From the NCBI GenBank assembly GCA_030150305.1, contig JASLGD010000535.1, positions 1 through 6,720 of the forward strand: a DNA stretch of 6,720 nucleotides. Direction: 5' to 3'. This DNA is from Caldimonas sp. (lineage in GTDB: Bacteria; Pseudomonadota; Gammaproteobacteria; Burkholderiales; Burkholderiaceae_C). Positions 1-6,688 of this stretch are shown one piece after another. Made by a program: the position numbers and the translations under genes. Under the pieces are notes generated by a model. The model saw only the letters and a program-made list of their open reading frames with translations, ran no database searches and was not told where the DNA came from. The stretch's first letter is position 1; each line of letters begins with the position of its first letter.

Positions 1-242
1 TCTCGCCGTCAGGAGCGCGCGTCAGATCCAGACATCACCCTGCCGTTTTGAGCCCCTTGGTCTCAAGTTTTCGGGAGGCCACGGGGATCGATCATCATCA
101 GCTTCACGTCGCGCTCGGCATCCCTAGAACAAAGCAGAGGCAGGCCACCGACCCCATGCCGCGCAAGGCGCATCGAATGTGGTCAACTTTAGTCTCGCAT
201 GGCGCGAAGTAAACATTCCACTAGGTCTTTGCGCGAATCAAA
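1..242. other. Left edge, no intact gene
   Basis: No convincing complete gene is seen here. On the minus strand a 36-codon frame runs from an ATG at 173 to a TGA at 63-65. Its last 18 or so residues (AERDVKLMMIDPRGLPKT) read like a genuine protein tail, but the start has no ribosome binding site. It could be the 3' remnant of a broken gene or chance. No tRNA, terminator or repeat was recognised. Confidence 0.3.
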
Positions 243-359
243 TCAGCCACCTTGTGAGCGCCGACGATGGCGGTACGGCACGTGCTGATCCATGAGGGAT
301 TCGGCGCCCGCTTCGCCTCGCCGGTGCCGACGGCCAAGCCCCCTGGCGCGCGGCTGCTT

Positions 360-783
360 GAGGCCTGCAGGCCCAAGCTCAACCGCCGCCTTGGGTTCTG
401 TGATCACCTGGCCTTCTCGCAGTGGATCCGCCTCGAAGCTGAACCTGGCCTCTTGAAGTTCTGCGAGCGCCCTGCCCGCGTCGACGGACATCCGGAGACG
501 TGTGTCTCATAGATTTCGGGGTCCGACGAGCAGATAGCCACGGGCTCCTCCCGCTCGAGTCGCGCCATAACCTCGCGGTGCAGGACGTCGACGGACTCGC
601 CGTCCACGTGGTGCCGCTGGCGGAGTTGGCGGCGGCGCGGAAGTGGACCGCCGACAGGGGTCGCATGCTGTCCGTCATCAGCGCCACGCGCTCCGCGGTG
701 ACCAAGTCGCTGAGCAAGCGCCCTCCTTGACCGTCGAGCCACAGCCGCTGGCTCGCCTCGAGCGCGACTTTTTGGGCGGCGAC
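360..783 (-). pseudogene. Decayed unknown coding region in shifting frames
   Basis: Three consecutive minus-strand stretches read like protein but lie in different frames. The first (about 783 to 615) contains VALEASQRLWLDG and LLSDLVTAERVALMTDS. The second (about 609 to 492) contains VDVLHREVMARLEREEPVAI and SSDPEIYETHVSG. The third (about 491 to 360) contains AGRALAELQEARFSFEADPL. Joined by small frameshifts they would give roughly 135 residues of soluble protein. I do not recognise a family. The pieces lie directly downstream, in the minus direction, of the dioxygenase fragment, so they may be its next gene or a continuation of the same debris. In GC-rich DNA long open frames occur by chance on both strands, and overlapping plus-strand frames exist, so the call is tentative. 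Confidence 0.25.
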
Positions 784-785
784 GC

Positions 786-914
786 GGCGGTCGTGCTGGT
801 GCCATTTTCGAGTTGCATCGCAAGGGGCAAGCGAAAGTTCACGCCGAACACGGCGTCGCTCCCGAGGAAGCAGTCGCCGTCGAGGAACAGGTGCGACACG
901 AGATGATCGCGCAG
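786..914 (-). pseudogene. 3' fragment of an intradiol ring-cleavage dioxygenase
   Basis: Read on the minus strand, bases 914 to 840 encode LRDHLVSHLF followed by LDGDCFLGSDAVFGV. Intradiol dioxygenases of the hydroxyquinol/catechol 1,2-dioxygenase family end with a block of the form LVTHLFxxGDxYLxSDAVFGVxxSL, after the metal-binding histidine region. These enzymes open aromatic rings between two hydroxyls using non-haem Fe(III). Here only this block survives. The upstream iron ligands (Tyr, Tyr, His, His) are not found between 914 and 1078. After the FGV the frame loses family resemblance (NFRLPLAMQLENG), while a neighbouring frame reads RELSLAP, closer to the expected xSL, which suggests a frameshift. 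The fragment points away from the aldehyde dehydrogenase gene. Family assignment is from motif recall, not a search. Confidence 0.45.
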
Positions 915-1081
915 GTTCGGCCCCGCTTGACAAGCGGAACGCCCACCTCGCGGCAGACCGTTTGGCGCGTTCTGCAAGAGCACTGGCGTCTTTTGCTAGT
1001 TACACCCAGCAGCCGTTGGGCCAGACTGAATCGTGAGCTGATGGCCTAAGGGCCTCGCGACGTTGATAGCCCAACCGCATG

Positions 1082-1087
1082 AAGGAG
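1082..1087 (+). promoter_or_regulatory. Ribosome binding site of the aldehyde dehydrogenase gene
   Basis: AAGGAG lies six bases before the ATG at 1094. This fixes the start at 1094 rather than at the in-frame ATG at 1079, which sits upstream of and partly across this site and has no Shine-Dalgarno sequence of its own. Confidence 0.8.
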
Positions 1088-1093
1088 ACACAG

Positions 1094-2536
1094 ATGAAGA
1101 CACATGACGCGACGACGCCGGCACGAGCCTTTGATCGCGCCTATATCAACGGCCGGTTCGTCACTCTGCACGGAACACAGGTCGTCGATCTGGTGAACCC
1201 GACCGACAACAAGATCATTGGCAAGGTCACCATGGCGGACGAGATCGACACCCGAAGAGCCATCGGTGCTGCGAAAGAGGCCTTCGAGGCCTTTTCGCAA
1301 AGCAGCAAGGAGTACCGGATGGAGCTTCTGCAGCGGCTGCACGACGCTGTGGCCAGGCGAATGGATCAACTTGTCGAAGCGACGGTCGTGGAATACGGCG
1401 CTCCGCAAGACCGGGCGAACGGCTCCAATCATCTCGCGGCGAACATTTTCCTGCACTTCAGGAAAGTCCTCGAAGAGTTCGATCTGGTCAAGACGGTCGG
1501 CACCTCGCAGGTCGTGATGGAGCCGGCCGGCGTGGTGGGCATATTCACGCCATGGAACTCGAGCGCCGGTTCGATTGCGATCAAGGTGGCGCCCGCACTC
1601 GCTGCCGGATGCACGGTCGTCATCAAGCCCAGCGAGATGAGCGCCATGCAAACCGAAGTGTTGATGGACGCCTTTCATGAAGCCGGGTTGCCTCCAGGCG
1701 TCATCAATGTCGTGACCGGTCTCGGCGAGATCGTCGGGACGGCGCTAGCGCAAAGTCCGGACGTTCAGAAAATCGCCTTCACCGGCTCGACGCAGATCGG
1801 AAAACTGGTCGCCAAGACGTCCCTGGACACGATGAAGCGCTTGACGCTCGAGCTCGGGGGCAAGTCCCCGAACATCATCCTGGACGACGCCGATCTCTCG
1901 ACGGCGATCCCGATGGCCATCAACGCCTGCTTCCTGAACAACGGACAGGCCTGCATTGCGGCCTCGCGTCTGATCGTGCCGGAGGACCGCCTCGACGAAG
2001 TGAAGCGATTGGCTAGGGCGGCGGTCGGAAAGATCAAGACGGGCGATCCGAGGGACAAGGATGTCACCCTCGGTCCGTTGGCCAGCACAAAGCAGTACAA
2101 CCGCGTGCAGGAGTACATCAAGTCCGGCATCGAGCAAGGTGCCGAGCTCGTCATCGGCGGGGAAGGTCATCCCCAGGGGCTCGAAGGTGGAAACTTCATC
2201 AAGCCCACCGTGTTCGCCAACGTCACCCGCGAGATGCGGATCGCGAAGGAAGAGATCTTCGGACCTGTCCTGTCGATACTGACGTACAAGACGGAGGCAG
2301 AGGCCATCGAGATCGCCAACGACACCGAATTCGGCCTCATCGCCTACGTCAGCTCGGCGGACCCGGAAAGGGCTCGCGGTGTGGCGCGCAAACTCGCCGC
2401 AGGTCGCGTCCTGATCAACACCCTGAGCCACGATCCGTTTGCTCCCTTCGGTGGGTTCAAGCAATCGGGAATCGGTCGGGAAGGGGGGATTTTCGGGCTG
2501 CAGGAGTACCTGGAACCCAAGGCGATCATCGGCTGA
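1094..2536 (+). CDS. NAD(P)-dependent aldehyde dehydrogenase, CddD-like
   Basis: This gene encodes a cytosolic aldehyde dehydrogenase that oxidises an aldehyde to the carboxylic acid with NAD(P)+. The 480-residue length is normal for the superfamily. Visible sites from the chosen start are Asn155 in TPWN (oxyanion hole), Lys178 in KPSE (cofactor), the FTGST turn at 229-233 (Rossmann fold), the general base Glu253 in LELGGKSP, the nucleophile Cys287 in GQAC, Glu387 in EEIFGP (nicotinamide ribose) and the C-terminal PFGGFKQSGIGRE at 451-463. Overall style recalls the CddD (cyclododecanol pathway 6-oxolauric acid dehydrogenase) and related Rhizobiales/Burkholderiales enzymes. The true substrate cannot be read from sequence. 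Oddly, the residues after Asn155 are Ser-Ser instead of the common aromatic-Pro. An AraC-type regulator follows after 58 bases on the same strand and may control this gene. Confidence 0.95.
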   Translation: MKTHDATTPARAFDRAYINGRFVTLHGTQVVDLVNPTDNKIIGKVTMADEIDTRRAIGAAKEAFEAFSQSSKEYRMELLQRLHDAVARRMDQLVEATVVEYGAPQDRANGSNHLAANIFLHFRKVLEEFDLVKTVGTSQVVMEPAGVVGIFTPWNSSAGSIAIKVAPALAAGCTVVIKPSEMSAMQTEVLMDAFHEAGLPPGVINVVTGLGEIVGTALAQSPDVQKIAFTGSTQIGKLVAKTSLDTMKRLTLELGGKSPNIILDDADLSTAIPMAINACFLNNGQACIAASRLIVPEDRLDEVKRLARAAVGKIKTGDPRDKDVTLGPLASTKQYNRVQEYIKSGIEQGAELVIGGEGHPQGLEGGNFIKPTVFANVTREMRIAKEEIFGPVLSILTYKTEAEAIEIANDTEFGLIAYVSSADPERARGVARKLAAGRVLINTLSHDPFAPFGGFKQSGIGREGGIFGLQEYLEPKAIIG

Positions 2537-2594
2537 TTCGAGGAAGATGCTGGCAGCGCGATCGCTTCCGCACGAAACGCCGGCGAGAGAAGAG

Positions 2595-3617
2595 ATGACC
2601 GTCCACGTGCAAGACCGCTTCAAGGTTGCGAACGCCTTTTGGAGAGGGCTCGGCAAGATTGGGCTCACGCCGGCGGCGGTGCTGCGTCAGGCTCGCCTGC
2701 CACTGACCGTCTACGACGGCAGGAAGAACCTCGTGACAACGGCGCAGTTCTTCGCACTCTGGCGTGCGGTGGGCGAGCTTTCCGCGGATCCGGCTGCCGG
2801 CATGAAGATCGCGACCCAGATCGACGTCGGCGATCGGCCACCGTCGACGATGGCGGCGCATTACGCCCGTGACTTCAGGGATGCGCTCACCCGCCTTGCT
2901 CGCTTCAAGCAGCTCTGTTCGCCCGAGGAGCTGCAGATGACGGTGCGCAAGGACGAGTGCGTGATCGAGCCGCTCTGGCTCCAGGCGCAGGAAGAAGCGC
3001 CGCCCCCGCTGACAGACGCCACCTTCGTCTCGATCGTCGAACTGGGTCGCCGCGGCACGGGGCATTGGGTGACGGCGAAAAGGGTCGAGCTGAAGCGCAG
3101 CGCGAACGCGACAGGCGTCCACGAAACTTATTTCAAGGGCCCGATCAAATTCGGAGCGCGACGGAATGCGCTCGTCCTGCACGCGACCGATCTCGACCGG
3201 CCGTTCCTGACCTACAACGCCGAGTTGCTCGACATGCTGAATCCGCAGCTCGAACGCGCGCTCCAAGAGCGGCGCGCGCAAAGCTCCATCAGCGAGCAGG
3301 TGAAATGGACTCTCCGACGCCTGCTTTCGGCAGGGCGGCCGGGGGTAGCGGCCGTGGCGCGCGAGCTCGGGCTGAGCGACCGGACCTTGCAGCGGCGAAT
3401 CATCGATGACGGCGCGACCTTCCGGCAGTTGCTGCTCGGGGTGCGACAGGAGCTGGCGCACGAGTACCTCGACCGCCCGGGGATGGATGTTACGGAAGTG
3501 GCATTCCTGCTCGGCTACGAGGATTCGAACTCCTTCTATCGGGCTTTCCGAACGTGGGAGGGGACGACACCCTCGCAGCTGAGGGCAGCACTCCGACGAT
3601 CTGAGACTAGGCAATAA
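2595..3617 (+). CDS. AraC-family transcriptional regulator, OruR/ArgR-like
   Basis: This gene encodes a 340-residue DNA-binding regulator. Residues about 20-205 fit the arabinose-binding-like N-terminal domain of the OruR/ArgR-type AraC group (for example GLTPAAVLRQARLPL near the start and YFKGPIKFGARRNALVL at 179-195, which resembles the usual F.api.FgarrN.l.f segment). The C-terminus is a typical AraC DNA-binding domain: first helix-turn-helix about 248-270 (VAAVARELGLSDRTLQRRI) and second about 298-322 (DVTEVAFLLGYEDSNSFYRAF), then the WEGTTPSQLR signature. I chose the ATG at 2595, preceded by a purine-rich GAGAGAAGAG, because the open frame extending back to 2439 overlaps the dehydrogenase and its extra 52 residues look like out-of-frame shadow; an ATG at 2547 is a less likely alternative. 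Such proteins usually activate a neighbouring catabolic gene in response to a small ligand. The ligand here is unknown. Confidence 0.93.
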   Translation: MTVHVQDRFKVANAFWRGLGKIGLTPAAVLRQARLPLTVYDGRKNLVTTAQFFALWRAVGELSADPAAGMKIATQIDVGDRPPSTMAAHYARDFRDALTRLARFKQLCSPEELQMTVRKDECVIEPLWLQAQEEAPPPLTDATFVSIVELGRRGTGHWVTAKRVELKRSANATGVHETYFKGPIKFGARRNALVLHATDLDRPFLTYNAELLDMLNPQLERALQERRAQSSISEQVKWTLRRLLSAGRPGVAAVARELGLSDRTLQRRIIDDGATFRQLLLGVRQELAHEYLDRPGMDVTEVAFLLGYEDSNSFYRAFRTWEGTTPSQLRAALRRSETRQ

Positions 3618-3684
3618 CCGCTTCGCGAGCTTTAACGACAACGATCGCGGCATTGCTCGTAGCGCTCATGCGCATCACACCGTA

Positions 3685-4258
3685 TCAGTCTGGGATGCGA
3701 AGCGCGTCGTCTATCTGCGCGAGACTGCCCTCGAGCTGAGTAATGTCTTGATGCGAGATCTGACTCTCGCTCAAGTTGAGAGTCGAAAAAAAGCGTGCAG
3801 CTTGCTCCCGAAAGCGGTCGTAGATGTCAGTCCGCTGGTTCTCAGGTGCAATGCCCGACCCCAGTGCTAAGAAGTAGGGCCTCAGTTAATGCATTGCCCC
3901 GGACGGTTGCTGGAAGCGGAGCAGCTTGCTCCAGTGCGCTCAGTAACCGGCGGAGAACACCGGCGCACCAGGCGTCCAAGACGTTGTCAGCAACAACCCG
4001 TACAGAGCGCACGGTTGCAGCGTCCTCGCGCTCCGAGGTACGGGCCGAATACGAGGATCGAACGGACGGTCGCAGCGCTTCCTTGTTCGTCATGGCGCGG
4101 AGAATCCGCGAGCGATGCACCTGTCGTCCGAAGGGCGATCCGCATGTCGCTCGGAAGACAGCGGCTGCCTGCAACTCGCCGGACGACGCCCGCGGTCCGC
4201 AGCGCGTGGCTGTGGCGCCCTGGTGCCCCCGGGGCTTCGCCATCAGCGGGTAATCCAT
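3685..4258 (-). pseudogene. Frameshifted gene of unknown function
   Basis: Two minus-strand frames appear to be halves of one protein. The upstream half (4258 to 3842, ATG at 4258) includes VRVVADNVLDAWCAGVLRRL and GNALTEALLL. The downstream half is open from 3885 to the TGA at 3685-3687 without a standard start codon. It includes ALGSGIAPENQRTD, IYDRFREQAARFFSTLNLSE and LEGSLAQIDDALRIPD, an amphipathic, helix-rich tail. Removing one C from the CCC run near 3875 (minus-strand GAGGCCCTAC) would join them smoothly as LTEAYFLALGSG. The first 70 or so codons (above 4030) look much less protein-like and may contain another frameshift, since a second frame there reads SAATVRSILVFGPYLGA. No family is recognised. 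It converges with the AraC gene ending at 3617 and borders the IS256 remnant, so disruption around a mobile element is plausible. Confidence 0.35.
4005..4076 (-). repeat. Degenerate 17-base direct repeat, two copies
   Basis: On the minus strand a 17-base unit starts at 4076 (GCTGCGACCGTCCGTTC) and again at 4021 (GCTGCAACCGTGCGCTC), 55 bases apart, with three mismatches. Read as codons gct gcN acN gtN cgN tcN, the differences fall in third positions, and both copies can encode AATVRS. The spacing is not a multiple of three, so the two copies are not in one frame, which fits a frameshift inside the decayed gene around them. It may be a chance match. Confidence 0.35.
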
Positions 4259-4301
4259 ATCTCTAGAGATTTACGACGCGTTGCGGTAGTGGCCTGACTT
4301 A

Positions 4302-4312
4302 TGTGCAGAAGC
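4302..4312 (+). repeat. Left inverted repeat core of the IS256-type element
   Basis: TGTGCAGAAGC lies 77 bases before the transposase start. It matches the complement of 5181-5191 exactly. TGTGCAGAAG-like cores near the ends are common in proteobacterial IS256 elements, by recall. Confidence 0.55.
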
Positions 4313-4388
4313 CGCTTGCCAGCGGGGTGGCGGTCATGGCGAGAGGTTAGGTGTCGAAGCCAACCTACCCGTGAAGGGTCGAGCCGCC

Positions 4389-5155
4389 ATGACTGCCACT
4401 TCCAAGGTTAAGCCCTCTGTCCTGCCTGCAGAAGCTCTGCTGGGCCAGGAGCGAGATCTGTTCAAGCAGCTGCTCAAGGAGTCACTGCAGGAAGTGCTCG
4501 AAGCGGAGATGACCGAGGTCATCGGAGCTTCGAGCGGCCAGCGTACCGAGCTGCGCTCGGGCTACCGGGCGGGCTACTACAGCCGCAGCCTCGTCACCCG
4601 CATCGGCAAGCTCGAGCTGCGCATCCCGCGCGACCGCCAGGGCGGTTCTCCACCGAGCTCTTCGAGCGCTACCAGCGCTCGGAGAAGGCGTTGGTCTCGG
4701 CCCTTGCGGAGATGTACGTGCAGGGCGTCTCCACGCGCAAGGGTCAAGGCGGTGACCGAAGAACTGTGCGGGCATGCCTTCTCCGCCAGCACGATCAGCC
4801 AGATCAACAAGGGCCTGGACGCGGCGCTGGCGCGCTTTGCCGGCCGGCCGCTGGAGGAGGAGTACCCCTACCTCATCCTCGACGCGCGCTACGAGAAGGT
4901 CCGCATCGACGGCGTGATCCGCTCGCAAGCGGTGCAGATCGCCATCGGCATCAACTGGGAGGTCGCCGCCAGGTCTTGGCCGTCGAGCTTGCCAACCGCG
5001 AGAGTGGTCCGCATCTTCCCCAATCCGGCTTCGTGCCTTCGCCTCGTACGGCCCTGTGCGCCGAAACGCACGAGACCTGGCTCGAAGACAACCGCTACAT
5101 CAACATGGAACTGCTCAAGGAGCAAAAGAAGGCCGCCATGAAGCTGGCCGCCTAA
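4389..5155 (+). pseudogene. IS256-family transposase, frameshifted and internally deleted
   Basis: The gene once encoded a DDE transposase (mutator/IS256 type, normally about 400 residues). The start MTATSKVKPSVLPAEALL and the block LRSGYRAGYYSRSLVTRIG are typical. After DRQGG near 4645 the frame slips to one reading FSTELFERYQRSEKAL and ALAEMYVQGVSTRK, then returns at about 4742 to VKAVTEELCGHAFSAS. The first catalytic Asp (ILDARYEKVR) is at 4881-4883. Near 4960 it slips again to GRRQVLAVELANRES. Around 4996-5005 the sequence jumps directly to RVVRIFPNPASCLRLVR, which belongs close to the C-terminus, so roughly 150 codons are missing, including the second Asp (SDDHAGL region) and the Glu (MLERLNEEIKRR region). 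One more shift near 5052 leads to ETHETWLEDNRYINME and the TAA at 5153-5155. The product would be inactive. Confidence 0.88.
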
Positions 5156-5180
5156 TCAACGTCCCTCAAGCCGTGATCGC

Positions 5181-5191
5181 GCTTCTGCACA
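5181..5191 (-). repeat. Right inverted repeat core of the IS256-type element
   Basis: GCTTCTGCACA lies 25 bases after the transposase stop and is the exact complement of the core at 4302-4312. It continues outward as ACTTGACAGACAC, which resembles the left end only partly. Confidence 0.55.
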
Positions 5192-5446
5192 ACTTGACAG
5201 ACACAACCCTGCACGGGCCGGTCTGGACGCCTCATTGGCGGTCAAACTCGACCGTGCCGGTCCGGCTGAAACATACAGGCCGCTGACTCGCGACCTCACC
5301 CGTCCAGTAGGGCCGCAGGGCAGCTGCCCGGGAAGCCCCGGCCTTATCGCGCGCCGACCTCCGGCTGCGGCGCCGATGAGCGCAACTAGCTCAGGCGGGT
5401 TCGTTGCCGCACGCCTCGTGCCCAATTCTGACGGCCGCGCGGCCAA

Positions 5447-5653
5447 TCAGTCGGCTGTCAAAAACCCATTTTCCGTTGGCCACCGCGCCCAAACGGCGTC
5501 GGCCACGGCTCGCGGGTCCGAAGCGGCTCGCGTCTCGAATATGAGCTGTCCGAGCTCGAACAACTGCTCCGCTGTTGCGGGCGCCCCCAGCTCGCGGAGT
5601 CTCGCAGCGAAATCGTCCACCCAGACGAACCGATCGAGCGAAATCGCACCCAT
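5447..5653 (-). CDS. Small hypothetical protein
   Basis: A 68-residue frame from ATG at 5653 to the stop at 5447-5449. It begins MGAISLDRFVWVDDFAARL and continues with ATAEQLFELGQLIFETRAA and AVADAVWARWPTENG. The composition is protein-like: alternating acidic and hydrophobic residues predict helices, two tryptophans are present, and third codon positions are GC-rich. It has no signal peptide or membrane segment. A TTG at 5665 would add four residues, with an in-frame TAG directly before it. No clear ribosome binding site precedes either start. In the next frame just upstream, the sequence RLIAEESPRAPTADVASTLD also looks protein-like, so this could be the tail of a longer, frameshifted gene. 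I do not recognise a family. It lies on the same strand as the two unknown frames to its right. Confidence 0.5.
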   Translation of the reverse strand: MGAISLDRFVWVDDFAARLRELGAPATAEQLFELGQLIFETRAASDPRAVADAVWARWPTENGFLTAD

Positions 5654-5728
5654 GGCCGTGTCCAACGACTACCGGGTCCAGCGTAGACGCGACATCAGCC
5701 GTAGGGGCACGGGGGCTCTCTTCGGCGA

Positions 5729-6031
5729 TCAATCGTGCACCGGCGGCGCCCGCGCCGCAGCTGTCGGGGCGCCACATCGGCAGCTGAAGGCCACGTCGAC
5801 CCGCGATCCGTCATTGCGACGGCCGGTTACGCGAACCCGCTTTGCAGAATCGGAGCGGGCCATTTTCGGCAGCCACTCACTGCAGATCTCTGCTGCGTCG
5901 ACGCCGTCGGCAAGCAAGTGCTCCAAGTGGGCGTAGATGTTGTCCGAGATGTCAAAGCACTGGACGGCGCCGCTCTCTAGATAGATGCGAACGTGGATCG
6001 AGCCTTCTGCAGGCTTGCCGCGTTGACCCAT
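5729..6031 (-). CDS. Hypothetical protein, about 100 residues
   Basis: A 100-residue frame from ATG at 6031. The middle part reads convincingly: GSIHVRIYLESGAVQCFDIS suggests beta strands, NIYAHLEHLLADGVDAAEIC suggests a helix, and RVRVTGRRNDGSRVDVAFSC again suggests strands. The last 15 or so residues (RCGAPTAAARAPPVHD) are of low complexity and may lie past a frameshift. The start is preceded by TGA immediately before the ATG and no ribosome binding site is obvious, so translation may depend on an upstream frame or the start may be wrong. No family is recognised. It could be a small regulator or an accessory protein of a mobile or integrated element, but nothing in the sequence decides this. 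Confidence 0.5.
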   Translation of the reverse strand: MGQRGKPAEGSIHVRIYLESGAVQCFDISDNIYAHLEHLLADGVDAAEICSEWLPKMARSDSAKRVRVTGRRNDGSRVDVAFSCRCGAPTAAARAPPVHD

Positions 6032-6256
6032 TCAACACTTGTCGACGGCCTTGGCCGAGGCCTGCGGCAAAATTCGAGCCCGCACGCGGCGAAGGCGCCG
6101 GACTGGCCCCCCAGATCCCTGCCGGCCCTGGCGATGCCGGGAGATATCTCTGTGGATCAACGGCCGACCGACCAGCAGTAACGCTCGTGCCGCTGGCGTG
6201 GCTCACACCTGCGAAATCCAACTAGGCGGAGCGAGCCGGAGCTAGCTGGCGAATGC

Positions 6257-6688
6257 TTAAGCCCTGTCAGGACAATTCTGTGGCTTTGAGACCGCCTCGC
6301 TGTGGTCCACCGTTGGCACCCCTTGTGGCGGAGGCTCGAAGATCTCTGGCTGGGTGTCCGGCGCCCACGGATCCGGGATGTCGTGATTGGGGTCGTACTC
6401 GGCCTCGGAGGAGCTCTCGTACGCGGCCAGGAACCTGTCGAGCCAGACTTGGTCTTCCGGCGACGTCGGGCCGCCCTTCGACAGCAACTCGTTTGCGAGG
6501 AAAAGCTCGTTTTCGTACCTGGCCTCGAACACCGACCGGACGGTCGGCGTCGCCTCTGGTCGACGGGAGACCGCGCCCGAGAACCATCGCTTCAAGTAGG
6601 CCCGAATACGCGAGACGAGACCCAGGTTCCAAGCGAGACGTCGCAGGAACGTTGTCTCCTCGCTTCTCGCAGCTTGTCTGTCCCGCAC
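6257..6688 (-). CDS. Hypothetical protein, 5' end possibly outside the window
   Basis: A 143-residue frame from GTG at 6688 to TAA at 6257-6259. The N-terminal half is basic and helical (EETTFLRRLAWNLGLVSRIR, AYLKRWFSGAVSRR), the middle is helical (FEARYENELFLANELLSKGG, PEDQVWLDRFLAAYESSSEA), and from about residue 95 the tail is acidic and proline-rich (YDPNHDIPDPWAPDTQPEIF, EPPPQGVP), probably disordered. GGGAG lies a few bases before the GTG, which favours this start, but the frame stays open to the window edge (upstream residues RFDLRSIGRAV), so a longer protein is possible. No catalytic motif, signal peptide or membrane segment is visible and no family is recognised. It is the most convincingly coding of the three right-hand unknowns. 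Confidence 0.6.
   Translation of the reverse strand: MRDRQAARSEETTFLRRLAWNLGLVSRIRAYLKRWFSGAVSRRPEATPTVRSVFEARYENELFLANELLSKGGPTSPEDQVWLDRFLAAYESSSEAEYDPNHDIPDPWAPDTQPEIFEPPPQGVPTVDHSEAVSKPQNCPDRA

Larger units (their letters stand above)
4291..5203 (+). mobile_element. Defective IS256-family insertion sequence
   Basis: A degraded IS256-family transposase gene (4389-5155) is flanked by candidate terminal inverted repeats that share an 11-base core: TGTGCAGAAGC at 4302-4312 and its complement GCTTCTGCACA at 5181-5191. Outside the core the ends are only roughly similar (ggcctgactta on the left against gtctgtcaagt, read inward, on the right), so the exact outer boundaries are uncertain by several bases. 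IS256 elements usually make 8-9 base target duplications, and no such duplication is evident at these ends. The element is about 0.9 kb, shorter than the usual 1.3-1.4 kb, because of the internal deletion in the transposase gene. It cannot transpose on its own. Confidence 0.7.

Noticed and set aside
991..1008. Sigma-54 promoter-like TGGC...TTGC before the dehydrogenase
   Set aside because: The GG-to-GC spacing is two bases shorter than required, so it does not fit the -24/-12 pattern.
1015..1075. Inverted 7-base pair GTTGGGC / GCCCAAC upstream of the dehydrogenase as an operator
   Set aside because: The arms are short and 47 bases apart, and AraC-type sites are usually direct repeats. A chance match is likely in GC-rich DNA.
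2439..2594. Extended N-terminus of the AraC regulator starting inside the dehydrogenase gene
   Set aside because: The added residues are out-of-frame translation of the dehydrogenase C-terminus and the intergenic gap, and the family start fits the ATG at 2595.
2526..3653. 375-codon minus-strand frame opposite the AraC gene
   Set aside because: Antisense shadow of a clearly assigned gene.
3762..3784. Hairpin GACTCTC / GAGAGTC followed by a run of A, as a terminator for the AraC gene
   Set aside because: The stem is 7 bp with a 9-base loop, but on the plus strand it is followed by A's rather than T's. On the minus strand the T run comes before the stem. Also it lies inside a probable minus-strand coding frame.
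5235..5936. Long plus-strand open frame of 233 codons
   Set aside because: It is rich in Ser, Ala, Arg and Pro without a domain pattern and runs antisense to two more protein-like minus-strand frames. It looks like a GC-rich shadow.
6033..6207. Minus-strand open frame ending in TGA right before the ATG at 6031
   Set aside because: It has no standard start codon apart from an internal TTG, and it is dominated by Arg and Gly with no recognisable motif.
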